From assembly GCA_041595355.1 (NCBI GenBank), contig JBFHKO010000014.1:1-24320 (forward strand): 24,320 nucleotides of DNA, in the 5' to 3' direction. Numbering within the stretch: position 1 is the first letter of the stretch; every line of letters begins with the position of its first letter. The position numbers were made by a program, and so were the translations under genes. Below the pieces are notes generated by a model. The model saw nothing but the letters and a program-made list of their open reading frames with translations, had not been told where the DNA came from and ran no database searches. Of the stretch, positions 8,222 to 16,102 are shown in pieces. This DNA comes from JBFHKO01 sp041595355. GTDB lineage: Bacteria; Pseudomonadota; Gammaproteobacteria; Enterobacterales; Aeromonadaceae.

Positions 8222-9664
8222 ATGATCAATTTCAAACCCATCACCTTCACCATGGGCCTGACGCTTTCCAAGCTGGCCCTGTTCATGTGGCTGCCCACCC
8301 TGCTGGCCTTTTTCACCGGCACGCCGGGACTGGCGGAATTTTTCGCCGCCGTGGTGATCACCCACGTTGCCGCCCTGCTGTGCCTCCATTTCGGCAAGAA
8401 GGCCGAATTCCGGCTCGGGGTGCGGGACATGTTTCTGCTCACCAGCACCGTCTGGGCGGTGGCCTGCGTCTTCGGCGCCCTGCCGTTCGTGTTCATCAAC
8501 CAGATAAGCTTCACCGACGCCTACTTCGAGACCATGTCCGGGGTGACCACCACCGGCTCCACCGTGCTCTCCGGGCTGGACAAGATGGCCCCCAGCATAC
8601 TGCTGTGGCGCTCGCTGCTGCAGTGGCTGGGCGGTGTCGGCTTCATCGTGCTGGCGGTGGCCGTGTTGCCGGCCCTGAACGTGGGGGGGATGAAGCTGTT
8701 CCAGACCGAATCCTCCGACAAGTCGGACAAGGACTCGCCTCGGGCCACCAACGTGGCCAAGAATATCGTCATCGTCTACCTGATCCTGAGCCTGCTCTGC
8801 TTCATCGGCTACTGGCTCTGCGACATGACGCTGTTCGAAGCCATCAACCACGCCATGACCACCCTCAGCACCGGCGGCTACTCCACCTCCGACGCCTCCA
8901 TGGCCCATTTTTCCGATGCGGCGCAGTGGGTCGCCATCCTGTTCATGTTCCTGGGGGGGCTGCCCTTCCTGCTGTATGTGCAGACGCTGCGGCGGCGGGA
9001 GCTGATGCTGTTCCGCGATGCCCAGGTGCGTGGCTTCTTCTGGCTGGTCATGGTGGTCAGCGCCCTGATGACGCTCTGGCTGTGGCACAAGGAGGTGTTC
9101 GGCTTCGAGGACGCGCTGCGCATCAGCACCTTCAACATCATCTCGGTACTGACCACCACGGGTTACGGCCTGACCGATTTCGGCAGCTGGAGCGCCCTCA
9201 CGACGGTGCTGTTCGTCTTCCTGATGCTCATCGGCGCCTGCTCCGGCTCCACCGCCGGCGGCCTCAAGCTATTCCGTATCCAGGTGGCGGCGGCCCTGTT
9301 CCAGAAGCAGGGGCGGCAGCTGATGCATCCCTCGGGGGTGTTCCCGCAAAAGTACAATGGCCGGCCGGTGAACGATGTCATCATCCGCTCCATGGTCGCC
9401 TTCGTGCTCAGCTACATCGGCGTCATCATCGTCAGCGCCGCCCTGCTGGGCATGCTGGACCTGCCGCCCCTGGTGGCCATCTCCGGCGCCATCACCGCCG
9501 TCAGCAACGTGGGCCCGGGTCTGGGTCCGGTCATCGGCCCGCTGGGCAATTTTGCCGACCTGCCGGATGCGGCCAAGTGGATACTCTCCTTCGACATGCT
9601 GCTTGGCCGGCTGGAGATCCTGACCGTCGCCGTGCTCTTCTTCCCCTCGTTCTGGAAAGACTGA
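8222..9664 (+). CDS. trkH: Trk potassium channel subunit TrkH
   Basis: TrkH is the inner-membrane pore of the Trk system and works with TrkA. The 480-residue hydrophobic protein contains the four selectivity-filter P-loops of the Trk/Ktr/HKT superfamily, each with its glycine: SGVTTTGSTVL, TLSTGGYSTSD, SVLTTTGYGLTD and AVSNVGPGLGP. It starts with the N-terminal helix pair typical of TrkH. There is no recognisable ribosome binding site before the ATG at 8222, which lies one base after the trkA stop. Translation is therefore probably coupled. An in-frame Met11 codon is an alternative. The stop is one base from the convergent rmuC stop. Confidence 0.97.
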   Translation: MINFKPITFTMGLTLSKLALFMWLPTLLAFFTGTPGLAEFFAAVVITHVAALLCLHFGKKAEFRLGVRDMFLLTSTVWAVACVFGALPFVFINQISFTDAYFETMSGVTTTGSTVLSGLDKMAPSILLWRSLLQWLGGVGFIVLAVAVLPALNVGGMKLFQTESSDKSDKDSPRATNVAKNIVIVYLILSLLCFIGYWLCDMTLFEAINHAMTTLSTGGYSTSDASMAHFSDAAQWVAILFMFLGGLPFLLYVQTLRRRELMLFRDAQVRGFFWLVMVVSALMTLWLWHKEVFGFEDALRISTFNIISVLTTTGYGLTDFGSWSALTTVLFVFLMLIGACSGSTAGGLKLFRIQVAAALFQKQGRQLMHPSGVFPQKYNGRPVNDVIIRSMVAFVLSYIGVIIVSAALLGMLDLPPLVAISGAITAVSNVGPGLGPVIGPLGNFADLPDAAKWILSFDMLLGRLEILTVAVLFFPSFWKD

Positions 9665-9665
9665 C

Positions 9666-11066
9666 TCAGCCGCGCTGGCTCTGCTGCTCCGAGCCCCCCA
9701 GCGGCAGGGGCGGCTCGGCGCTCATGGCGCGCTCGATGAGCGGCTCCGGCAACGGTTTGTTCACCGCCACCCCCAGTTCGCGCAGCCGCTCCGCCTGCTG
9801 GATCAGGTTGCCGCGCCCCGAAGCCAGCCGCTGCATGGCCCGCTCGAAGCTCTCCTGGGTCTTGCCCAGCGAATGCCCCATCGCCTGCATGTCCTCGACG
9901 AACAACCGCAGCTTTTCGTAGAGCCGCCCGGCCCGTTCGGCGATCAGGCGGCTGTTCTGGTGCTGGCGCTCCTGGCGCCACAGGTTGTCGATGGTGCGCA
10001 GCGCCACCAGCAGGTTGGTGGGGCTGACCAGCAGGATGTTGCTCTCCAGCGCCTGCTTCACCAGCCCCGGCTCGGCCTCCAGCGCCACCAGATAGGCCGG
10101 CTCCACCGCCACGAACATGAGCACGTAATCGAGGCTGCGCAGACCGGGCAGTTGCTGGTAATCCTTGCGCCCCAGCTCGCGGATATGGTTGCGCAGCGAG
10201 GCCACATGCTCCTTCAGTGCCTGCTGGCGGGTGACGTCGTCATCGGCATTGACGTAACGCTCGAAGGCGGTCAGGGACACCTTGGCATCGATGATGATGT
10301 CCCGCTCGCCGGGCAGGTGCACCAGGACGTCCGGCTGGTAACGGCGACCATCACGGCCGTCACAGGCCACCTGCTGCTCGTATTCGTGGCCCTCGCGCAG
10401 TCCCGATTCGGAGAGCACCCGGGCCAGCACCACCTCGCCCCAGTTGCCCTGCTGCTTGCTGTCGCCCTTGAGCGCCCGGGTCAATGCGGCCGCCTCCTGG
10501 GTGATCTGCTGGTTGAGGCCGGCCAGCCGCTCCAGCTCGAACTTCAGGCTGTGACGCTGGCGGGTCTCTTCGGCATGGGTCTCACCCAGCTGGCGGCGGA
10601 AGCCTTCCAGCTGGGATTTCAGGGGGGAGAGCAGCAGATCCAGGTGCTGCTGGTTCAGTTCGCGAAAACTGCCGGAGGTCTGCTCCAGCAGGCGGTGGGC
10701 CAGGTTCTCGAACTGCTCGCCGAGACGCGCCTCGGCCGCCTGCTGCAGCTCGCGCTTGTCGGCCTGGGCCTGGCGCTCGGCCCGCAGCAGGGTCTCGTAC
10801 TCCTTGAGGCGGGTGTTGAGCTTGAGCAGCAGCAGCTGCTGCTGTTCAAGCTTCTGCTGCAACTGCTGGCGCTCGCCCAGCAGCTCCTCCTGGCGGGACT
10901 GCTGCTGCTGGATGCGCTCCTGCGCCAGCAGGCATTGCCACTGCCAGCGGCGGCCCCACCAGAGGCTGAGCAGCACGGCGGCCACCAGGGCAGCACCCAG
11001 CAGCGACAAGGGAACCAGGGGTAGGCTTGGGGTCACGAACGCCTCCAGCATGCCAGCAGCGGGCAT
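9666..11066 (-). CDS. rmuC: DNA recombination protein RmuC
   Basis: RmuC limits recombination at short inverted repeats and carries a predicted nuclease-type fold. The 466-residue protein has an N-terminal membrane anchor (about residues 15-37), a long Gln/Leu-rich coiled coil (about 45-200), and the conserved RmuC domain with GNWGE (207-211), QPDVLVHLPG, and IIIDAKVSL (Asp260-Lys262), which fits a PD-(D/E)xK active site. Either ATG at 11066 or ATG at 11051 could start it, and neither has a strong ribosome binding site. It lies downstream of nsrR on the same strand and converges on trkH with one base between stops, so any terminator must lie inside a coding region. Confidence 0.93.
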   Translation of the reverse strand: MPAAGMLEAFVTPSLPLVPLSLLGAALVAAVLLSLWWGRRWQWQCLLAQERIQQQQSRQEELLGERQQLQQKLEQQQLLLLKLNTRLKEYETLLRAERQAQADKRELQQAAEARLGEQFENLAHRLLEQTSGSFRELNQQHLDLLLSPLKSQLEGFRRQLGETHAEETRQRHSLKFELERLAGLNQQITQEAAALTRALKGDSKQQGNWGEVVLARVLSESGLREGHEYEQQVACDGRDGRRYQPDVLVHLPGERDIIIDAKVSLTAFERYVNADDDVTRQQALKEHVASLRNHIRELGRKDYQQLPGLRSLDYVLMFVAVEPAYLVALEAEPGLVKQALESNILLVSPTNLLVALRTIDNLWRQERQHQNSRLIAERAGRLYEKLRLFVEDMQAMGHSLGKTQESFERAMQRLASGRGNLIQQAERLRELGVAVNKPLPEPLIERAMSAEPPLPLGGSEQQSQRG

Positions 11067-11088
11067 CTATGCGGTTTGAATATCATGG

Positions 11089-11105
11089 GCGCGGGGCCCC
11101 GGCGC
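11089..11105. repeat. GC-rich inverted repeat between nsrR and rmuC
   Basis: The sequence GCGCGGGGCCCCGGCGC is a near-palindrome with one extra base in one arm, lying just after the nsrR stop and before rmuC. It could fold as a hairpin and slow or end nsrR transcription, but no T-run follows on the minus strand. Its function is unproven. Confidence 0.3.
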
Positions 11106-11124
11106 AGCGAAGGCCGCCAAGGGC

Positions 11125-11571
11125 TTACGGCTCGACCTCATGAACCTCGATGCCCAGCAGGCCGCACAGGTGCCGGCTGTCCTTGACCAGGTCGGCGAGG
11201 GTGAATTGCCCCAGCACCTCCAGGAAGGCACGCATGGCCTTGCGCAGTATGCCCTGAAAACGGCAGGCGCTGTTCAGCAGGCAATCCTCACGCTTGCACT
11301 CCAGCAGGCAGGACATGTTTTCCATGTCCGAAATGAGATCCCGCAGGTTGATGGCCTCGCAGGCCCGGGCCAGGCGGATGCCACCATGCTTGCCACGCAC
11401 CGTCTCCACGTAGCCCTTGACGCCGAGCTGGTGGACGATTTTCACCACATGGTTGCGGGAGATCTGGAACTTGTCCGCCACCTCGGTGATGGTGGAGAGG
11501 CGGGTGCCTGGTTGCAGTGCCAGGTACATCAGCGTTCGCAGGGCGTAATCGGTAAACAGAGTCAGCTGCAT
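11125..11571 (-). CDS. nsrR: Rrf2-family regulator, nitric-oxide-sensing NsrR type
   Basis: A 148-residue Rrf2-family repressor that closely resembles NsrR, which senses nitric oxide with a 4Fe-4S cluster and controls hmp and other nitrosative-stress genes. The N-terminal winged helix reads MQLTLFTDYALR, then SRNHVVKIVHQL and VRGKHGGIRLA. The three cluster cysteines have the NsrR spacing C92-x4-C97-x5-C103, and Asp8, the fourth ligand in studied NsrR proteins, is present in FTDY. An extra Cys88 precedes them. IscR has a different Cys spacing and is less likely. A GAAG sequence five bases before the ATG may be a weak ribosome binding site. No known NsrR target gene lies in the window. Confidence 0.88.
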   Translation of the reverse strand: MQLTLFTDYALRTLMYLALQPGTRLSTITEVADKFQISRNHVVKIVHQLGVKGYVETVRGKHGGIRLARACEAINLRDLISDMENMSCLLECKREDCLLNSACRFQGILRKAMRAFLEVLGQFTLADLVKDSRHLCGLLGIEVHEVEP

Positions 11572-11669
11572 GGCACTTCATCACAATTAGGGGGGAGGAC
11601 GTCCGGGGAAGGACTCGACGGCAGGCTGGCCTCGGTAAGCTGACGAACCCGCGCCGGATGCCAGCCCTT

Positions 11670-11675
11670 TTTATC
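11670..11675 (-). promoter_or_regulatory. Candidate extended -10 element for nsrR
   Basis: In the 210-base space between tRNA-Pro and nsrR the minus strand reads TGTGATAAA, an extended -10-like element (TG, one base, GATAAA), about 100 bases before the nsrR start. No clear -35 is seen. A GTCAC-N5-GTGAC inverted repeat at 11707-11721 lies upstream and could be an operator. I see no good match to an NsrR site. Confidence 0.25.
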
Positions 11676-11746
11676 ACATCCGGCCACGCTTGCGTACCCG
11701 CCATGCGTCACAAGTCGTGACCTGCGACGGCGAACGCCAGAAAGCA

Positions 11747-11774
11747 CAAAGGGCTAGCCTAGGCTAACCCTTTG
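11747..11774 (-). terminator. Hairpin terminator downstream of tRNA-Pro
   Basis: A 13-bp stem with a two-base centre (arms CAAAGGGCTAGCC and GGCTAACCCTTTG, one G-U wobble in the leftward RNA) begins eight bases beyond the CCA end of the tRNA. The T-rich stretch on the leftward side is broken (TGCTTTCT). The opposite strand is followed by TTTGTTTTGTTT, so it may work in both directions. Position and symmetry fit a tRNA transcript terminator. Confidence 0.6.
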
Positions 11775-11781
11775 TTTTGTT

Positions 11782-11858
<77 letters not shown>

Positions 11859-11874
11859 TTGTCTGCGGAGCAGG

Positions 11875-11903
11875 AATCTACCGAAACCCCCTCGTCATTG
11901 CAA
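11875..11903 (-). promoter_or_regulatory. Sigma70-type promoter of tRNA-Pro
   Basis: On the minus strand TTGCAA (11898-11903) and TAGATT (11875-11880) are separated by exactly 17 bases and lie just upstream of the tRNA 5' end. Transcription would start about ten bases before the mature tRNA. The bases after the -10 are C/G-rich (CCTGCTCCGC), as in the discriminators of stringently controlled stable-RNA promoters. That regulatory reading is an inference. Confidence 0.65.
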
Positions 11904-11940
11904 GCACTTTTTCCCGCTGCCGGCACCGCAGTCGCCCGAC

Positions 11941-11957
11941 TGGCTGATAATCAGCCA
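11941..11957. repeat. Perfect 17-base palindrome in tRNA-Pro/pot intergenic region
   Basis: TGGCTGAT-A-ATCAGCCA is a perfect 8-bp inverted repeat around a single central base. It lies between the pot operon terminator and the tRNA-Pro promoter, starting about 38 bases upstream of the -35 hexamer. No T-run follows, so it is not an obvious terminator. It has the shape of a dimeric-regulator operator. Confidence 0.5.
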
Positions 11958-11983
11958 ATCCGGACCCCGCAGCGGCGGGCCGA

Positions 11984-12009
11984 CAAAAAAAGGAGCCCGC
12001 AGGCTCCTT
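11984..12009 (-). terminator. Rho-independent terminator of the pot operon
   Basis: In the leftward RNA an 8-bp stem (AAGGAGCC / GGCTCCTT) with a four-base loop TGCG is followed by an uninterrupted run of T. It starts 21 bases after the potI stop. This is the clearest intrinsic terminator in the window and marks the end of potFGHI transcription. Confidence 0.9.
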
Positions 12010-12029
12010 GGCTTGCGCTGCGCGTCCCG

Positions 12030-12872
12030 TCAGCCTGACCGCTGGGCCAGTTCGTCCCGCCGGCGTTTCTCCGCCTTGGCCATCATCCACCAGGCGATGA
12101 AGGTCGCGGTCGACACCACCAGAATGATGAGGGTCGCCAGGGCATTGATCTTGGGGCTGACCCCCAGACGCACGCTGGAGAAGACCACCATGGGCAGGGT
12201 GGTGGCACTCGGACCGGAGACAAAGCTGCTGATCACCAGATCGTCCACCGACAGGGTGAAGGCCAGCAGCCAGCCGGCGGCGAGGGCCGGCGCTATGGCC
12301 GGCAGGGTGATGAGGAAGAACACCTTGAGCGGCGTGGCCCCCAGATCCTGGGCGGCCTCTTCGACCGAGCAGTCCAGCTCCCGCAGCCGCGAGCGGATGA
12401 TGACGGTGACATAGGCGGCCGAGAAGGTGACGTGGGCAATCCAGATGGTGAGCACCCCCCGCTCCGAGGGCCAGCCGAACAGGCCCGACATGGCCACGAA
12501 CATCAGCAACAGCGCCAGACCGGTGATCACCTCGGGCATCACCATGGGCGCGGTGATGAGGAAGGCAAAGCCGGTCTGGCCCCGGAAGCTGCCCACCCGG
12601 GTGAGCACGAAGGCCGCCAGGGTGCCGACCACCACCGCCATGGTGGCGCTCATGACACCGATGGAGAGGCTCAGCCAGACGCCATTCATCATCAGGTCGT
12701 CCTTGAACAGCTCGAAGTACCACTTGATGGAAAAGCCCGACCAGACGGTCACCAGCCGCGACTCGTTGAACGAGTAGATCACCAGGCTCAGTATGGGCGC
12801 ATACAGAAAGGTGAACCCCAGCACCAGCACCAGGGTCCGGAATCTGGATGTGATCTGCGGGATCGGCGTCAT
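12030..12872 (-). CDS. potI: Putrescine ABC transporter permease PotI
   Basis: Inner-membrane permease of a PotFGHI-type putrescine importer. The 280-residue protein has about six membrane segments and the binding-protein-dependent permease EAA loop (EEAAQDLGATPLKVFFLITLPAIAP region), where the ATPase docks. Other close PotI features are the N-terminal FLYAPILSLVIYSFNESR stretch and the SVDDLVISSFVSGP segment. The start overlaps the potH stop by four bases (ATGA), so the two permeases are translationally coupled. A Rho-independent terminator follows. PotC of the spermidine system is related, but the set of four genes and the PotF-type binding protein favour PotI. Confidence 0.93.
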   Translation of the reverse strand: MTPIPQITSRFRTLVLVLGFTFLYAPILSLVIYSFNESRLVTVWSGFSIKWYFELFKDDLMMNGVWLSLSIGVMSATMAVVVGTLAAFVLTRVGSFRGQTGFAFLITAPMVMPEVITGLALLLMFVAMSGLFGWPSERGVLTIWIAHVTFSAAYVTVIIRSRLRELDCSVEEAAQDLGATPLKVFFLITLPAIAPALAAGWLLAFTLSVDDLVISSFVSGPSATTLPMVVFSSVRLGVSPKINALATLIILVVSTATFIAWWMMAKAEKRRRDELAQRSG

Positions 12873-13795
12873 TGCTGCGCCTCCATTTCACGACGTTGAT
12901 AACGATAGAACCAGATGATGGGCACCATCAGCAGCGTCAGCATCACCACCGCCACCGCGGAGGCCACCGGCCAGTCACGGTTGTTGAAGAACTCCTGCCA
13001 CAGCACCCGGCCGATCAGCAGCGAATCCGGTCCCCCCAGCAGCTCCGGTATGACAAACTCGCCCACCGCCGGCACGAACACCAGCATGGCGCCGGCGACG
13101 ATGCCCCCCTGGGTCAGGGGCAGCAGCACGGTGAGAAACGCCTTCCAGGGACGGGCACCCAGATCGGCCGCCGCCTCCATCAGCGAGTAATCGACCCGCA
13201 TCAGGGCCGTGTAGATGGGCAATATCATGAAGGGCAGATAGGCGTAGACGATGCCGATATAGACCGCCAGGTCGGTATGCAGCAGCCGGATGGGCTCATC
13301 GATGATCCCCAGGCCGATGAGGACATTGTTGAAAAAGCCGTTGTTTTTCAGGATGCCAATCCAGGCGTAGACCCGGATCAGAAACGACGTCCAGCTCGGC
13401 AGCACCACCAGCATCAGCAGCACATTACGCGTGGCCGGTGCGGAGTGCACGATGGACCAGGCGATGGGGTACCCCAGCAGCAGGCAGAACAGGGTCGAGA
13501 TGGACGCCACCCGCAGCGATTGCAGGTAGGAATCCAGATAGAGGGGATCCTCCAGCAGGTAGCCGTAGTTGCCGAGGTTAAGCACAAACTGCAGCTTCTC
13601 GTCCACATAGGAGGCCAGCGCCGTGTAGGGCGGGATGGCGACCTGGGTCTCCGCCAGGCTGATCTTGAGGATGATGGCAAAGGGGACGGCGAAGAAGAGC
13701 AGCATCCACAGATAGGGCATGCCGATCACCAGGTGTCGGCCCCGCGGCAGGCACCCGCCCAGGCGGCGGTACAGGCGTTGCGGCAGGCTCATCAT
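12869..13795 (-). CDS. potH: Putrescine ABC transporter permease PotH
   Basis: Second inner-membrane permease of the putrescine importer, 308 residues, with about six membrane segments. It has a cytoplasmic N-terminus, a first helix near residues 24-44, and a periplasmic loop before the permease core. The EAA-type loop reads MEAAADLGARPWKAFLTVLLPLTQGG. The segments PSWTSFLIRVYAWIGILKNNG and FVIPELLGGPDSLLIG are typical of PotH/PotB. The start lies in an ATGA overlap with the potG stop, and the stop overlaps potI in the same way. Two adjacent Met codons exist at the start. Confidence 0.93.
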   Translation of the reverse strand: MMSLPQRLYRRLGGCLPRGRHLVIGMPYLWMLLFFAVPFAIILKISLAETQVAIPPYTALASYVDEKLQFVLNLGNYGYLLEDPLYLDSYLQSLRVASISTLFCLLLGYPIAWSIVHSAPATRNVLLMLVVLPSWTSFLIRVYAWIGILKNNGFFNNVLIGLGIIDEPIRLLHTDLAVYIGIVYAYLPFMILPIYTALMRVDYSLMEAAADLGARPWKAFLTVLLPLTQGGIVAGAMLVFVPAVGEFVIPELLGGPDSLLIGRVLWQEFFNNRDWPVASAVAVVMLTLLMVPIIWFYRYQRREMEAQQ

Positions 13796-14934
13796 ATGGT
13801 CAGCACCACGCAGGAGTCCGGTTCCCAGTGCAGTATCACCTCATCCCCCCAGGTCGGCAGCCCCTTGCGAAAGCGATCGATATTGGGCAGGGTGGCGATC
13901 ACCAGCTGGCCGCTGGGCAGCCGCACATGGTAGACGGAGATGTCGCCCATGTAGGCGATGTTCTCCACCAGCCCCTTGTCGTAGTTGCAGTGATCCGCGG
14001 GGATGTCGCGGCTGAAATGGATCTTTTCCGGGCGCAGCGCCACCATCAGGTGTACCCCTTCGGCCAGGGAGGCGCCATGGTTGACCTGGATGGGATGGCT
14101 CAGGGCATCGGAGCGGATGAGGCTGTAATCGGCGCCGCTCTCGAGCAGCACCCCCTCGAAAAGGTTCACCGACCCGATGAACTCGGCACTCAGGCGGCAG
14201 TTGGGGTGCTCGTAGATCTCCTCGGGGCCGCCTATCTGGACGAATTCGCCCCTGTCCATGATGGCAATGCGGCCGGCCATGGTCATGGCCTCCTCCTGAT
14301 CATGGGTCACCATGACACAGGTGGCTCCCACTTTTTCCAGGATATCCACCACCTCGAGCTGCATCTTCTCGCGCAGCTTCTTGTCCAGCGCCCCCATGGG
14401 CTCATCCAGCAGCAGCAGCTTGGGCCGCTTGGCCAGGGAGCGCGCCAGGGCCACCCGCTGGCGCTGGCCACCGGAGAGCTGATGGGGCTTGCGACGGGCA
14501 TAGGGCTGCATGTGCACCAGCTCCAGCATCTCGGCCACCCGGGAGGCGATCTCCTCCTTGGGCAGGCCATCCTGCTTCAGGCCGAAGGCGATGTTCTGCT
14601 CCACCGTCATATGGGGAAACAGGGCATAGGACTGGAACATCATGTTGATGGGCCGCCGGTAGGGCGGAATGTCGGCCATGTCCTGGCCATCCAGAATGAT
14701 GCGCCCCTTGGTCGGGGCCTCGAAGCCGGCCAGCATGCGCAGCAGGGTGGACTTGCCACAGCCCGAGGCACCCAGCAGGGCGAAGATCTCGCCCTTGTTG
14801 ATGGTCAGGCTGACATTGTCCACCGCCACCACGCCATCGAAGCTCTTGGTCAGATCGCGGATTTCCAGCAACGGCGCGCCGGAACGCGCGGCGCCCGGGC
14901 TGGCGGACTTGTCGTCGAGGATGTGCTCGGTCAT
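13792..14934 (-). CDS. potG: Putrescine ABC transporter ATP-binding protein PotG
   Basis: Cytoplasmic ATPase that drives putrescine import through PotHI. The 380-residue protein carries all ABC motifs: Walker A GASGCGKST (about 55-63), Q-loop MMFQSYALFPHM, signature LSGGQRQRVALARSL (about 153-167), Walker B LLLLDEPMGALD, and the H-loop VMVTHDQEEA. A C-terminal TOBE-type regulatory domain with VALRPEKI follows. I chose the ATG at 14934, which has AGGAG five bases upstream, over an in-frame start at 14955. A hairpin lies just before its ribosome binding site, between it and potF. Confidence 0.95.
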   Translation of the reverse strand: MTEHILDDKSASPGAARSGAPLLEIRDLTKSFDGVVAVDNVSLTINKGEIFALLGASGCGKSTLLRMLAGFEAPTKGRIILDGQDMADIPPYRRPINMMFQSYALFPHMTVEQNIAFGLKQDGLPKEEIASRVAEMLELVHMQPYARRKPHQLSGGQRQRVALARSLAKRPKLLLLDEPMGALDKKLREKMQLEVVDILEKVGATCVMVTHDQEEAMTMAGRIAIMDRGEFVQIGGPEEIYEHPNCRLSAEFIGSVNLFEGVLLESGADYSLIRSDALSHPIQVNHGASLAEGVHLMVALRPEKIHFSRDIPADHCNYDKGLVENIAYMGDISVYHVRLPSGQLVIATLPNIDRFRKGLPTWGDEVILHWEPDSCVVLTI

Positions 14935-14939
14935 GTTTT

Positions 14940-14944
14940 CTCCT
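14940..14944 (-). promoter_or_regulatory. Ribosome binding site deciding the potG start
   Basis: AGGAG on the minus strand sits five bases before the ATG at 14934. The in-frame start at 14955 lies upstream of this site and inside the potF-potG spacer next to the hairpin. The later start is therefore used. Confidence 0.7.
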
Positions 14945-14954
14945 GAAACAACCA

Positions 14955-14973
14955 AGGGGCGCCATGCGCCCCT
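14955..14973 (-). terminator. Intercistronic hairpin between potF and potG
   Basis: A perfect 8-bp stem (AGGGGCGC / GCGCCCCT) with a three-base loop lies in the 67-base space between the potF stop and the potG start. It is followed on the minus strand by TGGTTGTTT rather than a solid T-run. It could act as a partial terminator or as a 3' stabilising structure that makes more PotF than PotGHI. This is the usual stoichiometry for ABC importers, and the role here is inferred. Confidence 0.5.
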
Positions 14974-15001
14974 CCATTGAATGTACGAACGGGCCTGCGG
15001 G

Positions 15002-16102
15002 CTACTTGCCGGTCTTGACCTTGGTCCACTCGCGAGTCACCACGCGGTTGACCTTCTGCGGCAGCACCTTGAGGGCAAACAGCTTGGCCTTCAGCTCGGC
15101 GGGCGGGTAGATGTTGGGATTGTTCTTGATGGCATCATCCACCATGGGCAACGCCGCCTCGTTGGCACTGGCGTAGGCAACATAGTTGGTGATGGGCGCC
15201 ATCACCTCGGCACGCATCAGGTAATCGATGAAGGCATGGGCATTGGCCGGATGCTTGGCATCGGCGGGAATGGCCAGCATGTCATAGAACACCAGCGCCC
15301 CCTCCTTGGGGATCACATAGTCCACCACCACGCCATTGTTGGCCTCCTCGGCCCGCGCCGCCGCCTGCATGACGTCACCGGACCAGCCGATGGCCACGCA
15401 GATGTCACCGTTGGCCAGATCATTGATGTACTGGGAGGAGTGGAAATAAGTAATGTGGGGACGCAGGGTCGCCAGCAGCTGGCCGGCCTCGGCATAATCC
15501 TTGGCCTCGGTACTGTTGGGATTCTTGCCCATGTAATGCAGGGTGGTGGCCATGATCTCGGTGGGCGCATTCAGGAAGGAGACGCCACACTGGCTGAGCT
15601 TTTGCAGGTTCTCCGGCTTGAAAATGGCATCCCAGGAGTCCATCTTGAAGTCGGCCCCCATCACCTCGGCCACCTTCTTCGGATTGAAGCCGATGCCGGT
15701 GGTGCCGCCCAGATAGGGAACGGCGTGGGCGTTGCCCGGGTCCTTTTCCTGCAACAGGGTCATGGTGCCGGCATCCAGATTCTTCAGGTTGGGCAACAGG
15801 CTCTTGTCCAGCGGCTTGAAGACCCCGGCCTGGATCTGGCGGGAGAGGAAGTCGGAGCTCGGCACCACCACGTCGAAGCCGGTGGTGCCGGCCAGCAGCT
15901 TGGCTTCCAGCACCTCGTTGCTGTCGAACACGTCATACACCACCTTGATGCCGGTCTCCTTTTCGAAGTTGGCGATGGTGTCTTCGGCGATATAATCGCT
16001 CCAGTTATAGACATGCAGCACCTTCTCTTCCTGAGCCATCGCACTGCCAACCGACATCGCAGCGACCAGGGATACAGTGGCCATTCCTTTCACTAATGAC
16101 AT
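15002..16102 (-). CDS. potF: Periplasmic putrescine-binding protein PotF
   Basis: Periplasmic substrate-binding protein of the putrescine importer. The 366-residue precursor (E. coli 370) has a signal peptide ending AMA-QEE at about residue 23. The mature part is very close to E. coli PotF: YNWSDY (Trp34-Tyr37) near the start, FDSNEVLEAKLLAG, FHSSQYINDLANGDICVAIGW with the following Asp, VFYDMLAIPAD, and the C-terminal REWTKVKTGK. The putrescine-contacting Trp, Ser, Asp and Tyr positions known from PotF appear kept. I chose the ATG at 16102, with AAGGAG seven bases upstream. The open frame continues to 16195 but that would destroy the signal peptide. It is the first gene of potFGHI. Confidence 0.95.
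   Translation of the reverse strand: MSLVKGMATVSLVAAMSVGSAMAQEEKVLHVYNWSDYIAEDTIANFEKETGIKVVYDVFDSNEVLEAKLLAGTTGFDVVVPSSDFLSRQIQAGVFKPLDKSLLPNLKNLDAGTMTLLQEKDPGNAHAVPYLGGTTGIGFNPKKVAEVMGADFKMDSWDAIFKPENLQKLSQCGVSFLNAPTEIMATTLHYMGKNPNSTEAKDYAEAGQLLATLRPHITYFHSSQYINDLANGDICVAIGWSGDVMQAAARAEEANNGVVVDYVIPKEGALVFYDMLAIPADAKHPANAHAFIDYLMRAEVMAPITNYVAYASANEAALPMVDDAIKNNPNIYPPAELKAKLFALKVLPQKVNRVVTREWTKVKTGK

Noticed and set aside
8287..9921. 544-residue rightward open frame overlapping trkH and the rmuC end
   Set aside because: It is an alternative frame of trkH, rich in His/Arg/Ala/Gly, without membrane segments or recognisable domains.
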